Shown piece by piece: positions 34,294 through 43,026 of a DNA stretch of 48,907 bases. This DNA is from Marinifilaceae bacterium (GTDB lineage Bacteria > Bacteroidota > Bacteroidia > Bacteroidales > Marinifilaceae), in assembly GCA_016936255.1 (NCBI GenBank), contig JAFGYE010000118.1:1-48907 (forward strand), in the 5' to 3' direction. Position numbers and translations under genes: made by a program. How positions within the stretch are numbered: position 1 is the first letter of the stretch; every line of letters starts with the position of its first letter. Below the pieces are notes generated by a model, which was given only the letters and a program-made list of their open reading frames with translations, did not search any database and was not told the DNA's origin.

Positions 34294-34470
34294 CAGATAA
34301 AATTTTAGCTTTCTGTACCCTTGGATACAAAATGGATATTTGCATAGTAAACTCCGAATTTACAGATTCGGTAAATCATTGATAAAAAAATGATTGGGGA
34401 AAATTGATGGATTAACAGCATTTTACGTTAACGTTTGTTTTTGCTTACAGTTTGTTGGCTAAATCGCTCT

Positions 34471-34497
34471 TTTGGGAATAGATTATTATTATATTTG
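34471..34497 (+). promoter_or_regulatory. Promoter candidate of the acyl-CoA synthetase gene
   Basis: TTTG at 34471-34474 and TATATTTG at 34490-34497 with a 15-bp spacer, slightly short. The ATG follows 32 bp after. A perfect palindrome ACGTTAACGT lies upstream at 34425-34434. Confidence 0.5.
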
Positions 34498-34529
34498 TCG
34501 AAAAATAGCAAAATACTAAACAACAAAAC

Positions 34530-36587
34530 ATGATAAACGAACAGTTACTTAACCCTAAAAGTATTGTAGTTGTTGGAGGTTCCGATGATGTACAAAAACC
34601 AGGAGGTAAGGTCTTAAAAAATTTAATTGATGGTAATTTTAAAGGTGATCTTTATGTTTCAAATCCTAAAATGGACGAGGTTCAGGGAGTTGCGTCATAC
34701 AAAGATTTGAAAGATTTGCCACAGGCAGATTTAGCAATTATAGCTATTGCTGCTAAATTTTGTCCTTCAACCATTAAATTTCTTGCTGAAGAAAAAAATA
34801 CGAGAGCTTTTATTATTCTTTCAGCCGGATTTAGTGAAGAAAATGAAGAAGGCGAGAAATTGGAAAAGGAAATCGTAGAGATTGTTAATTCGGTAGGTGG
34901 TTCGTTAATAGGCCCAAATTGTGTTGGTGTATTAAATTCTAATTATAACGGTGTTTTTACAACGCCTATTCCAAGTTTAGATTCCAAAGGATGTGACTTT
35001 ATATCAGGTTCTGGCGCAACCGCAGTTTTCATTATGGAATCTGGTGTTCCAAAAGGATTGTCTTTCTCAAGTGTATATTCTGTAGGAAACTCCGCACAAA
35101 TGGGTGTTGAAGAGATTCTTAAATACATGGACGAGAGTTTTAATCCTGAAACCAGCAGTAAGGTTAAATTATTATATATCGAGAACATCGATAAGCCTGC
35201 CATGCTTTTAAAGCATGCTTCTTCTTTAATCCGTAAAGGTTGTAAAATTGCAGCAATTAAATCGGGTAGTTCGGAGGCAGGAAGTCGGGCAGCTTCTTCG
35301 CATACCGGTGCCCTGGCCAGTCCGGATGTTGCGGTTGATGCCTTGTTTAAAAAAGCAGGTATTGTTCGTTGCAAGGGGAGAGATGAGTTGGCAACGGTTG
35401 CCTCAATTTTTATGCACCCTGAGTTAAGAGGGAAAAATATTGCTGTGATAACTCATGCAGGAGGACCGGCAGTGATGTTAACAGACTCACTTTCGAACAA
35501 TGGATTGGATGTTCCTCATATCGATGGGGCAAAAGCTGAAGCTTTGCTTGAAAAACTATATGCTGGATCATCGGTGGCTAATCCTATTGATTTTCTGGCA
35601 ACAGGAACCGCTCAGCAATTAGGAGATATTATTGATGCTTGTGAAAACGACTTTGATAATGTTGATGCAATGGCCGTAATATTTGGCAGCCCTGGGTTAT
35701 TTCCAGTGTATGATGTTTACGATCTTTTGCACGAGAAAATGAAGCAGTGTAAAAAGCCAATCTATCCAATTCTACCTTCGATAGTTAATGTTAAAGATGA
35801 AATTGAGCATTTTCTTGCTAAAGGACGAATTAATTTTCCTGATGAAGTAGTATTTGGTGACGCATTGGCTAAGGTTTATAATACGCCAAAACCTCAGGCA
35901 GAAGAAATTGTAATACCGGAAATTGATAAGCTTGCTATTCGTACGATTATTGATGAAGCTGAAAATGGTTATTTGAGTCCCGAACAGTTGCATAATTTAT
36001 TGGATGCTGCAGGAATTAACAGAGCCAAAGAAGGTGTTGCCGATACTGAAGATGAAATTGCAGCTATGGCAAAAGAAATTGGTTTCCCTTTAGTGATGAA
36101 GGTTGTTGGCCCCGTTCATAAATCGGATGTTGGCGGTGTAACCTTGAATGTGAAAGACGAAGAAACTGTTCGTTCGGAATTCAGAAGAATGATGCAGATT
36201 AAAGATACTTATGCCGTTATGCTGGCACAGATGCTAAAGGGTACCGAAGTGTTTATCGGTGCAAAACGTGAAGAAAAATTCGGACACATGGTGTTGTGTG
36301 GTTTAGGAGGTATCTTTATCGAAGTTTTAAAAGATGTGAAAGCTTCATTGGCACCAATTGCTAAACAAGAAGCTCATGATATGATTCAAGGATTAAAATC
36401 TTATGGAATCATTAAAGGAGTAAGAGGACAGGAACCCGTTAATGAAGATAAATTTGCTGATGCAATTACTAGGGTAGCAGCTTTAATGAAAGTTGCTCCT
36501 GAAATTTTCGAAATGGATTTAAACCCTCTTTTAGGAAATAAAGAGGCCGTAGTTGCGGTTGATGCACGTATTCGAATTGAAAAATAA
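34530..36587 (+). CDS. ADP-forming acyl-CoA synthetase (fused alpha-beta acetate-CoA ligase type)
   Basis: A 685-aa enzyme that turns acyl-CoA plus ADP and phosphate into acid, CoA and ATP. The N-terminal CoA-binding Rossmann domain is NPKSIVVVGGSD. The succinyl-CoA ligase-like region carries the phospho-His in SSHTGALA (His258). The C-terminal ATP-grasp part (from about 460) has FPLVMKVVGPVHKSDVGGV and MDLNPLL. The alpha-beta fusion is the common bacterial form. With the downstream aminotransferase and 2-oxoacid oxidoreductase it would provide ATP in amino-acid fermentation. Confidence 0.9.
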   Translation: MINEQLLNPKSIVVVGGSDDVQKPGGKVLKNLIDGNFKGDLYVSNPKMDEVQGVASYKDLKDLPQADLAIIAIAAKFCPSTIKFLAEEKNTRAFIILSAGFSEENEEGEKLEKEIVEIVNSVGGSLIGPNCVGVLNSNYNGVFTTPIPSLDSKGCDFISGSGATAVFIMESGVPKGLSFSSVYSVGNSAQMGVEEILKYMDESFNPETSSKVKLLYIENIDKPAMLLKHASSLIRKGCKIAAIKSGSSEAGSRAASSHTGALASPDVAVDALFKKAGIVRCKGRDELATVASIFMHPELRGKNIAVITHAGGPAVMLTDSLSNNGLDVPHIDGAKAEALLEKLYAGSSVANPIDFLATGTAQQLGDIIDACENDFDNVDAMAVIFGSPGLFPVYDVYDLLHEKMKQCKKPIYPILPSIVNVKDEIEHFLAKGRINFPDEVVFGDALAKVYNTPKPQAEEIVIPEIDKLAIRTIIDEAENGYLSPEQLHNLLDAAGINRAKEGVADTEDEIAAMAKEIGFPLVMKVVGPVHKSDVGGVTLNVKDEETVRSEFRRMMQIKDTYAVMLAQMLKGTEVFIGAKREEKFGHMVLCGLGGIFIEVLKDVKASLAPIAKQEAHDMIQGLKSYGIIKGVRGQEPVNEDKFADAITRVAALMKVAPEIFEMDLNPLLGNKEAVVAVDARIRIEK

Positions 36588-36625
36588 TCCCGGATTTATT
36601 CGGAATAAAAACTTATAATTTTGTG

Positions 36626-36775
36626 ATGAGAAAGTTGAAAGATCTAAGTTTAAATGAGAAGTTGATGATCAGTTTTGTGATAATCCTGTTATTAGGAATT
36701 GCTGTGAAATGGAATGGAGTAAAGGAAGGTTTTTTCAAAGGATGGAGTAAATACTCAGAACAAACAGATAAATAG
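36626..36775 (+). CDS. Small membrane protein, 49 aa
   Basis: An open frame of 49 codons starting MRKLKDLSLNEKLMISFV, with one membrane helix (about 14-27, ISFVIILLLGIAVKW) and a short basic/aromatic tail (GVKEGFFKGWSKY). I do not recognise a family. A -7-like TAATTTTG lies at 36616-36623, only 2 bases before the ATG, so the mRNA could be leaderless. Coding is supported by the amphipathic/hydrophobic design and by filling a gap between two genes; not proven. Confidence 0.5.
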   Translation: MRKLKDLSLNEKLMISFVIILLLGIAVKWNGVKEGFFKGWSKYSEQTDK

Positions 36776-36826
36776 TATGGATAGCATGGGAATTTCTCAT
36801 GCTATTCGTTTAGAATAAAACGATAC

Positions 36827-37519
36827 ATGAAAAGACAGGATATTATTTTTGCCTTTGGCTTCATTCTTTTGTTTTTGCCGTTTTTTATTTTCCAAAGCGT
36901 TTTTGATTTCTATATCGACTTTAATAAGGCGCATGGAATGATGACCAGTTTTGTGAAATTTGCAGTTTTGGCAACATTAGGTGAACTTATAGGACTTAGA
37001 CTAAGAACAGGGAATTATTATCAAACCGGATTTGGAATATTACCACGAGCAATAGTTTGGGGATTTCTAGGGTTGACCATTAAATTGGCTTTTGTAATTT
37101 TTGCAACAGGAACGCCAATTTTTTTATCCTATTTGGGTGTTCAAGGAGCTGTTGATGCAATGAAAGGCGATTTTTCTCTGGTAAAATTATTGGTGGCATT
37201 TGCAACTTCTGCTTGTCTTAATTTAATCTATGCACCGGTTATGATGACACTTCATAAAATTACCGACACGCATATTCTTGATAATGGAGGAACATTATCA
37301 GGATTTATGAGACCAATTCAGATTTCCAGAATTTTCATCAATCTTAATTGGGATGTTCAGTGGAATTTTGTCTTTAAAAAAACCATTCCTTTTTTTTGGA
37401 TTCCTGCCCATACAATTACCTTTTTATTACCTCCTGATTTTCAGGTTTTGTTTGCGGCCTTATTGGGGATCGTTTTAGGGGTTTTACTTGCCATTGCAAG
37501 TTTGAAAAGTTCCAAATAA
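36827..37519 (+). CDS. Mpv17/PMP22-like membrane protein
   Basis: A 230-aa integral membrane protein with about five helices. The C-terminal part (FINLNWDVQWNFVFKKTIPFFWIPAHTITFLLP, quoted in pieces: NWDVQWNFVFKKTIPFFW) resembles the Mpv17/PMP22 signature, where W/F-rich motifs follow a conserved N..F and a late FWxPxH/xxTFLLP. Function unknown. The distance and lack of a terminator suggest co-transcription with the small protein at 36626. The fldA -33 box lies in its final codons. Confidence 0.65.
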   Translation: MKRQDIIFAFGFILLFLPFFIFQSVFDFYIDFNKAHGMMTSFVKFAVLATLGELIGLRLRTGNYYQTGFGILPRAIVWGFLGLTIKLAFVIFATGTPIFLSYLGVQGAVDAMKGDFSLVKLLVAFATSACLNLIYAPVMMTLHKITDTHILDNGGTLSGFMRPIQISRIFINLNWDVQWNFVFKKTIPFFWIPAHTITFLLPPDFQVLFAALLGIVLGVLLAIASLKSSK

Positions 37520-37530
37520 TTTTAACTTTG
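37501..37530 (+). promoter_or_regulatory. Promoter of the flavodoxin gene
   Basis: TTTG at 37501-37504, 18 bp, TAACTTTG at 37523-37530: a full match to the Bacteroidota consensus, 51 bp before the ATG. Confidence 0.7.
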
Positions 37531-37581
37531 TAAGAACGTTAAACACACAAACAAAATTGATATCACTAAACACTGTATCCT

Positions 37582-38103
37582 ATGAGTAAAATTGGATTGT
37601 TTTATGGCCCGGAAGGTGGAAATGTAGAAAGAGTAGCTAAACTGCTTGCTGAAAAAATAGGTTCTGATAGAATTGTTGTTCATAAGGTTAAGGATTGTGA
37701 GGCTAAAGATGTAGCTCAGTATTCCAATATTATTATGGGGATTTCGACTCTTGGTAAACACAATTGGTCTTCGGATAATTCAGGAAACGATTGGGATATT
37801 TTCTTTCCTAAATTGAATGGATTAGATTTAAAGGGGAAAAAAGTGGCTCTTTTTGGTTTGGGTGATCATATTGCTTATGCAGATTTTTTCGTTGATTCAA
37901 TGGGCGATTTGGCTGACAGTATCATATTAACCGGAGCCGAAATTGTAGGACAGGTAAGCGATGAAGGATATGAATTTGGTGATTCTAGAGCTTTTAGAGA
38001 GGACAAATTTGTTGGTTTACCTTTGGATGAAGATTTTGAAGATGATTTAACCGAAGAAAGAGTAGAGAATTGGGTGAAATTAATTCTTCCTGAATTTAAA
38101 TAA
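37582..38103 (+). CDS. fldA: Flavodoxin
   Basis: A 173-aa FMN protein, long-chain type, that carries single electrons in place of ferredoxin. The phosphate loop is FYGPEGGNVERVAK (7-20), a variant of the usual GSxTGNTE. FMN-flanking loops are STLGKHNWSSDN and FGLGDHIAYADFFVDSMGDL. The C-terminus is acidic (PLDEDFEDDLTEERVENW). It has its own promoter and terminator, so it is monocistronic; induction under iron limitation is common for this family but is not shown here. Confidence 0.92.
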   Translation: MSKIGLFYGPEGGNVERVAKLLAEKIGSDRIVVHKVKDCEAKDVAQYSNIIMGISTLGKHNWSSDNSGNDWDIFFPKLNGLDLKGKKVALFGLGDHIAYADFFVDSMGDLADSIILTGAEIVGQVSDEGYEFGDSRAFREDKFVGLPLDEDFEDDLTEERVENWVKLILPEFK

Positions 38104-38124
38104 TTAAATGGATATAGATATTTG

Positions 38125-38156
38125 GGCTGACGGTTTACCGATCAGCCTTTTTTTTT
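38125..38156 (+). terminator. Terminator after the flavodoxin gene
   Basis: GGCTGA (38125-38130) pairs with TCAGCC (38142-38147), followed by nine Ts. Confidence 0.88.
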
Positions 38157-38306
38157 GTTGGTTGTGACGATTCAGCATTTCGACAACGATTACTTTGTGT
38201 GAATTGTAATTATAACATTGTTATTAGTTTTAAATTGTAATGAATTTTCGTAAAATTGCAATGGTCAAAAATTACACTAATTTTTAATAAAATACTTAAA
38301 CCAAAA

Positions 38307-39626
38307 ATGATGAAAACCCCAATAAACTCTCAAATTGTTGATCAAAAACTTGCTTTGTGTGAGATTCATAAAATGGAGGATGCCACAATTCGTGATGTGG
38401 TTCGTGTTGTTAATATGATTGAAGAAGAAAGTGGCGAGAAGTTCATACGTATGGAGATGGGGGTTCCGGGGCTAAAACCGGCAAAAGTTGGAATCGAAGC
38501 AGAGAAACAAGCTTTGGAAGATGGCGTTGCTTCTGCTTACCCTATGTTGGAAGGAGTAAGAGCTTTAAAAGAGGAAGCATCAAAATTTGTGAAGAATTTC
38601 ATGAATGTTGATATTGCACCTGAAGGTATTGTTCCGACAGTAGGTTCAATGCAAGGTGGTTATGCTGCATTTATGACCATAGGTAATTGTGATGCTAAAA
38701 AAGACACCATATTATTTATTGATCCAGGATTTCCGGTTCAAAAAACTCAGTTAGAGGTAATGAATCAGAAATATGAATCTTTCGATGTATTCAATTATCG
38801 GGGAGATAAGTTGAAAGCAAAACTGGAAGAGTTTTTGGTAAAAGGAAATATCGCGGGTATTATCTATTCGAACCCAAACAATCCGGCATGGATTTGTTTT
38901 AATGAGGATGAGTTGCAAATAATAGGAGAGTTGGCGAACAAGTATGACACAATTGTTATGGAAGATTTGGCCTACTTTGCTATGGATTTCCGAACCGACC
39001 TTAGTCAGCCCGGCGTTGCTCCTTATCAGCCAAGTGTTGCTAATTATACCGACAATTATGTGTTGATGATTTCCAGTTCAAAAGCATTTAGTTATGCCGG
39101 TCAGCGTATTGGATTGCTGTGCATTTCAAATAAATTATTTCACACGCGTTTCGAAAATTTAAAACCACGCTTTGGGGCTGATGAATTTGGTTATACTCTT
39201 ATTTATAGAATTATCTATACTTTATCATCAGGAACTTCTCATTCTGCACAATATGCTTTACGAGCAATGTTAAAAGCAGCTAACGAAGGCAAATTCAATT
39301 TTATTGAAGAGGTTAAGGAGTATGGAGAGAGAGCCAAAATCATGAAAAAGTTATTTTTAGAAAATGGCTTTGAGTTGGTGTATGAGGGGGATATTGATTT
39401 GCCTTTGGCTGATGGATTTTATTTTACCGTTACTTACCCGGGTTTATCCGGGCCTGATTTAAATAAAAAACTATTGTATTATGGTATTTCAGCAATTTGT
39501 TTGAATGAAACAGGTAGTTTAAAAGAAGGACTTAGGGCTTGTGTTTCGCAAGTTTCCCGAAAACAGTTTAAGGTATTGGAGTCTCGGTTAAAAGAGTTTC
39601 ATAAACACCATCAGATATTGGCTTAA
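38307..39626 (+). CDS. PLP-dependent aminotransferase, class I/II
   Basis: A 439-aa fold-type I aminotransferase. It has GSMQGGYAAF near the cofactor phosphate, YSNPNNPAW (substrate/PLP loop), VMEDLAYFAMD (Asp for the pyridine N) and the Schiff-base Lys in SSSKAFSYAGQRIG. The substrate is not evident. The frame is open from 38256; ATG 38307 (MMKTPINSQ) is preferred because TAAAATTG around 38250 could be the -7 box. Placed before the 2-oxoacid oxidoreductase cluster, it could supply branched-chain or aromatic 2-oxoacids. Confidence 0.85.
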   Translation: MMKTPINSQIVDQKLALCEIHKMEDATIRDVVRVVNMIEEESGEKFIRMEMGVPGLKPAKVGIEAEKQALEDGVASAYPMLEGVRALKEEASKFVKNFMNVDIAPEGIVPTVGSMQGGYAAFMTIGNCDAKKDTILFIDPGFPVQKTQLEVMNQKYESFDVFNYRGDKLKAKLEEFLVKGNIAGIIYSNPNNPAWICFNEDELQIIGELANKYDTIVMEDLAYFAMDFRTDLSQPGVAPYQPSVANYTDNYVLMISSSKAFSYAGQRIGLLCISNKLFHTRFENLKPRFGADEFGYTLIYRIIYTLSSGTSHSAQYALRAMLKAANEGKFNFIEEVKEYGERAKIMKKLFLENGFELVYEGDIDLPLADGFYFTVTYPGLSGPDLNKKLLYYGISAICLNETGSLKEGLRACVSQVSRKQFKVLESRLKEFHKHHQILA

Positions 39627-40004
39627 CAAATTGGTGCTAATGATGATAATAAGGAGAATATATTTGTTTGATAGATAGTAATTTGTGCGAAGTACAGATT
39701 AAAACTTCAAAATAACAGCACTTAAAGTTTTATGGATTTGTATTCATGAAACTTTTTTTTTGATGTATATTTAAATGTTAGAGAATTGATTCTTGTAACA
39801 ATAACGTTGCTTATGTCAGGTTTCAATTTGTAAGCTGCGAGTGGCGAAAACATATAAATTGTTACTTCAAATTGCGATATTTATTTAGACTGATTGTAAA
39901 TTTCGCAAAATCCTAATGAATCGAAAGCAAAACAATGAAAAGTACTTTTGATTTGTTACCTTTATCAAGTAAAATAAAATGTAATTCTTAATTCTAAATA
40001 CGCT
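39627..40004. other. Intergenic region upstream of the 2-oxoacid oxidoreductase operon
   Basis: 378 bp without credible genes. TACTTTTG (39943-39950) and TACCTTTA (39957-39964) resemble -7 boxes for the operon, 55 and 41 bp before the ATG; no matching TTG at -33. No terminator for the aminotransferase and no riboswitch-like structure seen. Confidence 0.4.
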
Positions 40005-40232
40005 ATGGCAAAATTCAAAGGCGCTATTGTTGTTGATACCGAAAAATGTAAAGGTTGTGGCTTATGTGTTGTAGCCTGCCCTACAAAGGTTATTGAACTT
40101 GCGCGCGACGTGAATGGCAAAGGTTATCATTATGCACATATGGCCAATGCTGATGCATGTATTGGTTGTTCAAGTTGTGGTTTGGTTTGTCCGGACACTG
40201 TAATTACTGTTTACAGAGTAAAAGCAAGCTAG
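40005..40232 (+). CDS. 2x[4Fe-4S] ferredoxin subunit of 2-oxoacid oxidoreductase (KorD/VorD-type)
   Basis: A 75-aa dicluster ferredoxin with CKGCGLCVVACP (about 15-26) and CIGCSSCGLVCP (about 51-62). It is the delta subunit that accepts electrons from the catalytic subunits. It begins the operon of four genes with short spacers. Confidence 0.9.
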   Translation: MAKFKGAIVVDTEKCKGCGLCVVACPTKVIELARDVNGKGYHYAHMANADACIGCSSCGLVCPDTVITVYRVKAS

Positions 40233-40280
40233 ACTAAGCTAACTTATTCTAAATCTGAAAAATTTATAAAAATATTTGTA

Positions 40281-41366
40281 ATGGGAGACGTTCGTTTAAT
40301 GAAAGGAAATGAGGTTATTGCTGAAGCCGCGATTCGCTGTGGATGTGATGGGTATTTTGGTTACCCGATTACTCCTCAATCCGAAATAATGGAAACCCTA
40401 ATGATCCGCAGACCCCTGGAGGAAACAGGGATGGTGGTTCTACAAGCCGAAAGTGAAGTTGCAGCCATCAATATGGTTTATGGTGGAGCTTCATGCGGAA
40501 AAAAAGTAATGACTTCTTCATCAAGTCCGGGTATTAGTTTAAAAGCAGAAGGAATTACCTATTTGGCAGGTGCCGAATTGCCTGCTTTGATTGTTAATAT
40601 CGTTCGGGGCGGACCAGGTTTAGGTACTATTCAGCCGGCTCAGTCAGATTATTTTCAGGCCGTAAAAGGTGGAGGTCATGGTGATTATAAATTAATTGTA
40701 TTGGCTCCCGCATCTGTGCAGGAAATGAACGATTTTGTAGATCTTTCGTTTAAATTGGCCTTTAAATATTTAAATCCGGCAATGATTTTATCTGATGGTG
40801 TTATTGGTCAGATGATGGAAAAAGTTGAATTGTCAGATTTCAAACCACGATGGACTGCTGAGGAAATAAAAGAAATTTCAGGATCATGGGCTACTGTTGG
40901 TAAACCTGCCGATCGCGAACGTAATATCTCTACTTCTCTTGACTTGGATTCTGCTAAACAGGAAATATTCAATCATAAATTGCAGGCGAAATATCGCGCA
41001 ATGGAAGAAAATGAAGTGAGATTCGAAAAGATTGCATGTGATGATGCAGAATATCTTTTTGTTGCTTATGGATCTAGTGCCCGTATCTGCCAAAAAGCAG
41101 TAGAGCAAGCTCGTGAAAAAGGAATTAAGGTTGGATTGTTACGTCCGATTACCCTCTTCCCGTATCCTACCAAAGCGATTCAGGAAATGTTGAAGGATGT
41201 GAAAGGAATTTTATCCGTTGAGATGAGCGCAGGCCAAATGGTTGAGGATGTTCGTCTTGCCGTTAATGGTAAAGTGCCTGTTGAGCATTTTGGACGTTAT
41301 GGTGGAATCATTCCTACACCAGAGGAAGTAGTTGAAGCATTGGAACAAAAAATTTTAGGAAAATAA
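40281..41366 (+). CDS. vorB: 2-oxoacid:ferredoxin oxidoreductase subunit alpha (VorB/KorA-type)
   Basis: A 361-aa subunit with MKGNEVIAEAAIRCGCDGYFGYPITPQSE, EAINMVYGGAS-type segment (VAAINMVYGGASCGKKVMTS) and RGGPGLGTIQPAQSDYFQA, which identify the VorB/KorA alpha subunit (pyrimidine-binding and CoA-side). Databases call this form the 3-methyl-2-oxobutanoate dehydrogenase subunit VorB. Specificity for branched-chain 2-oxoacids rather than 2-oxoglutarate is family-level inference. Confidence 0.88.
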   Translation: MGDVRLMKGNEVIAEAAIRCGCDGYFGYPITPQSEIMETLMIRRPLEETGMVVLQAESEVAAINMVYGGASCGKKVMTSSSSPGISLKAEGITYLAGAELPALIVNIVRGGPGLGTIQPAQSDYFQAVKGGGHGDYKLIVLAPASVQEMNDFVDLSFKLAFKYLNPAMILSDGVIGQMMEKVELSDFKPRWTAEEIKEISGSWATVGKPADRERNISTSLDLDSAKQEIFNHKLQAKYRAMEENEVRFEKIACDDAEYLFVAYGSSARICQKAVEQAREKGIKVGLLRPITLFPYPTKAIQEMLKDVKGILSVEMSAGQMVEDVRLAVNGKVPVEHFGRYGGIIPTPEEVVEALEQKILGK

Positions 41367-41369
41367 GTT

Positions 41370-42143
41370 ATGACAGCAACGACTGAAATCAACAAAATAA
41401 TTAGCAAAGAGAATCTGGTTTATGGTAAAACCAGTGTTCTTTTGGATAATGAAATGCACTACTGTCCTGGATGTACTCACGGAGTAATTCATAAAGTAAT
41501 TGCAGAGGTTATTGACGAGATGGGGATTCAGGATAAAACAATTGGTGTTTCGCCTGTTGGATGTTCTGTTTTAGCCTACAACTATATTGATATCGATTGG
41601 CAGCAAGCCGCTCATGGCCGTGCTCCTGCATTGGCAACAGCAACTTCCCGTTTGATGCCGGAGAAATATGTTTTCACTTATCAGGGTGACGGTGATCTAG
41701 CTTCCATTGGTTGTGCTGAGATTATTCACGCGTGTAACAGAGGTGAAAATATCGTGGTGTTTTTCGTAAATAATGCGATTTATGGTATGACTGGTGGTCA
41801 AATGGCTCCAACTACATTGGAAGGTCAGGTTACTGCAACGACTCCTTACGGACGTGATTGTAAGGTAACAGGATTTCCAATGAAAATTACTGAAATGATT
41901 GCCATGTTACCAGGTACACGCTTTGTAACCCGTCAATCAGCAGAAACTCCTGGAGCGGTAAGAAAGTTGAAGAAAGCTGCTATGAAGGCTTTTGAAAATA
42001 CAAGAGAAAATAAAGGATTATCTTTCATCGAGATTGTAGGTACTTGTAGTTCCGGATGGAAACTTTCTCCTGCTAAATCTAACGAGTGGATGAAAGAAAA
42101 CATGTTTCCTTACTATCCATTGGGTACATTAAAGGATGAGTAA
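41370..42143 (+). CDS. 2-oxoacid:ferredoxin oxidoreductase subunit beta (TPP-binding)
   Basis: A 257-aa TPP-binding subunit. It has the Fe-S Cys motif HYCPGCTHG, the Mg-TPP motif GDGDLASIGCAEIIHACNRG ending in NN, and GMTGGQMAPTT. It starts 3 bp after the alpha subunit. It performs decarboxylation of the 2-oxoacid and passes electrons to the Fe-S clusters. Confidence 0.9.
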   Translation: MTATTEINKIISKENLVYGKTSVLLDNEMHYCPGCTHGVIHKVIAEVIDEMGIQDKTIGVSPVGCSVLAYNYIDIDWQQAAHGRAPALATATSRLMPEKYVFTYQGDGDLASIGCAEIIHACNRGENIVVFFVNNAIYGMTGGQMAPTTLEGQVTATTPYGRDCKVTGFPMKITEMIAMLPGTRFVTRQSAETPGAVRKLKKAAMKAFENTRENKGLSFIEIVGTCSSGWKLSPAKSNEWMKENMFPYYPLGTLKDE

Positions 42144-42175
42144 AAATCCATTTTAATCAATTAAACTGTAAAAAA

Positions 42176-42727
42176 ATGACAGAAGAAATAATAATTGCAG
42201 GATTTGGTGGTCAAGGTGTACTTTCAATGGGTAAAATTCTCGCTTATTCAGGAATCATGCAAAATCAGGAGGTGTCTTGGATGCCTTCTTACGGACCGGA
42301 AATGCGTGGCGGAACTGCTAATGTAACTGTAATCTTAAGCGACGATAGAATTAGTTCACCTGTTTTGAAAAAGTTTGATACCGCAATCATTCTTAATCAG
42401 CAATCAATGGATAAGTTTGTGGATGAGGTTAAACCAGGAGGAACTTTATTATATGATCCAAATGGTATTACGCATCATCCGGAAAGAAAAGATATTAATA
42501 TTTATAGAATTCCCGGAGCTGCTCTTGCTGCAGAAATGGGCAATCCTCAAACTTTTAACATGATTATTATGGGAGGCTTCCTAAAAGTAAAACCAATTGT
42601 ATTATTGGAAAATGTTAAAAAAGGTTTGGAGAAGTCTTTGCCGGAGCGTCATCATAAATTAATACCTTTAAATATTGAAGCGATTCAAAAGGGTAGCGAT
42701 TCTGTTGAGACAGTTCATACAATATAA
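42176..42727 (+). CDS. 2-oxoacid:ferredoxin oxidoreductase subunit gamma
   Basis: A 183-aa gamma subunit (EEIIIAGFGGQGVLSMGKILAYSG, quoted in part: GFGGQGVLSMGKIL; PSYGPEMRGGTANVTVILSD). It completes the four-subunit enzyme with the genes at 40005, 40281 and 41370. A terminator follows. Confidence 0.9.
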   Translation: MTEEIIIAGFGGQGVLSMGKILAYSGIMQNQEVSWMPSYGPEMRGGTANVTVILSDDRISSPVLKKFDTAIILNQQSMDKFVDEVKPGGTLLYDPNGITHHPERKDINIYRIPGAALAAEMGNPQTFNMIIMGGFLKVKPIVLLENVKKGLEKSLPERHHKLIPLNIEAIQKGSDSVETVHTI

Positions 42728-42762
42728 AAGAAAATACAACAATATTAACATCAGGTATAATC

Positions 42763-42796
42763 AAGGGAGAATTTCAAGCGGGATTCTCCTTTTTTA
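42763..42796 (+). terminator. Terminator of the 2-oxoacid oxidoreductase operon
   Basis: GGAGAAT (42766-42772) pairs with ATTCTCC (42783-42789), followed by T6. Confidence 0.85.
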
Positions 42797-42990
42797 TTTT
42801 TAAAACACTAAGTAGTAGGTTGTAATTAACTGGCATGCAATTATTTATTCGTTGTGTTCTGATGATTTGCTTTCGAAATAAAAAAATCTTTGTTTTGGTT
42901 GAAATATTATTTGATAAAGGGGATGTATGGAAGTGTTATTTTCTTTTATAAAATGAGATAAAAATAACTGAAGTTTTAATTTAAAATCCC

Positions 42991-43020
42991 TTTGTAGTCT
43001 TAAATTAATATTTACCTTTG
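42991..43020 (+). promoter_or_regulatory. Strong promoter in a gene-free region
   Basis: TTTG (42991-42994), 18 bp, TACCTTTG (43013-43020), then CAC. It is the best consensus match in the window and drives no protein gene on the plus strand. Confidence 0.7.
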
Positions 43021-43026
43021 CACTCC

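Noticed and set aside
39627-40004. TPP or other riboswitch before the TPP-dependent oxidoreductase operon
   Set aside because: The conserved TPP-aptamer strings (CTGAGA and ACCTGA) are absent and no stable multi-helix fold is visible.
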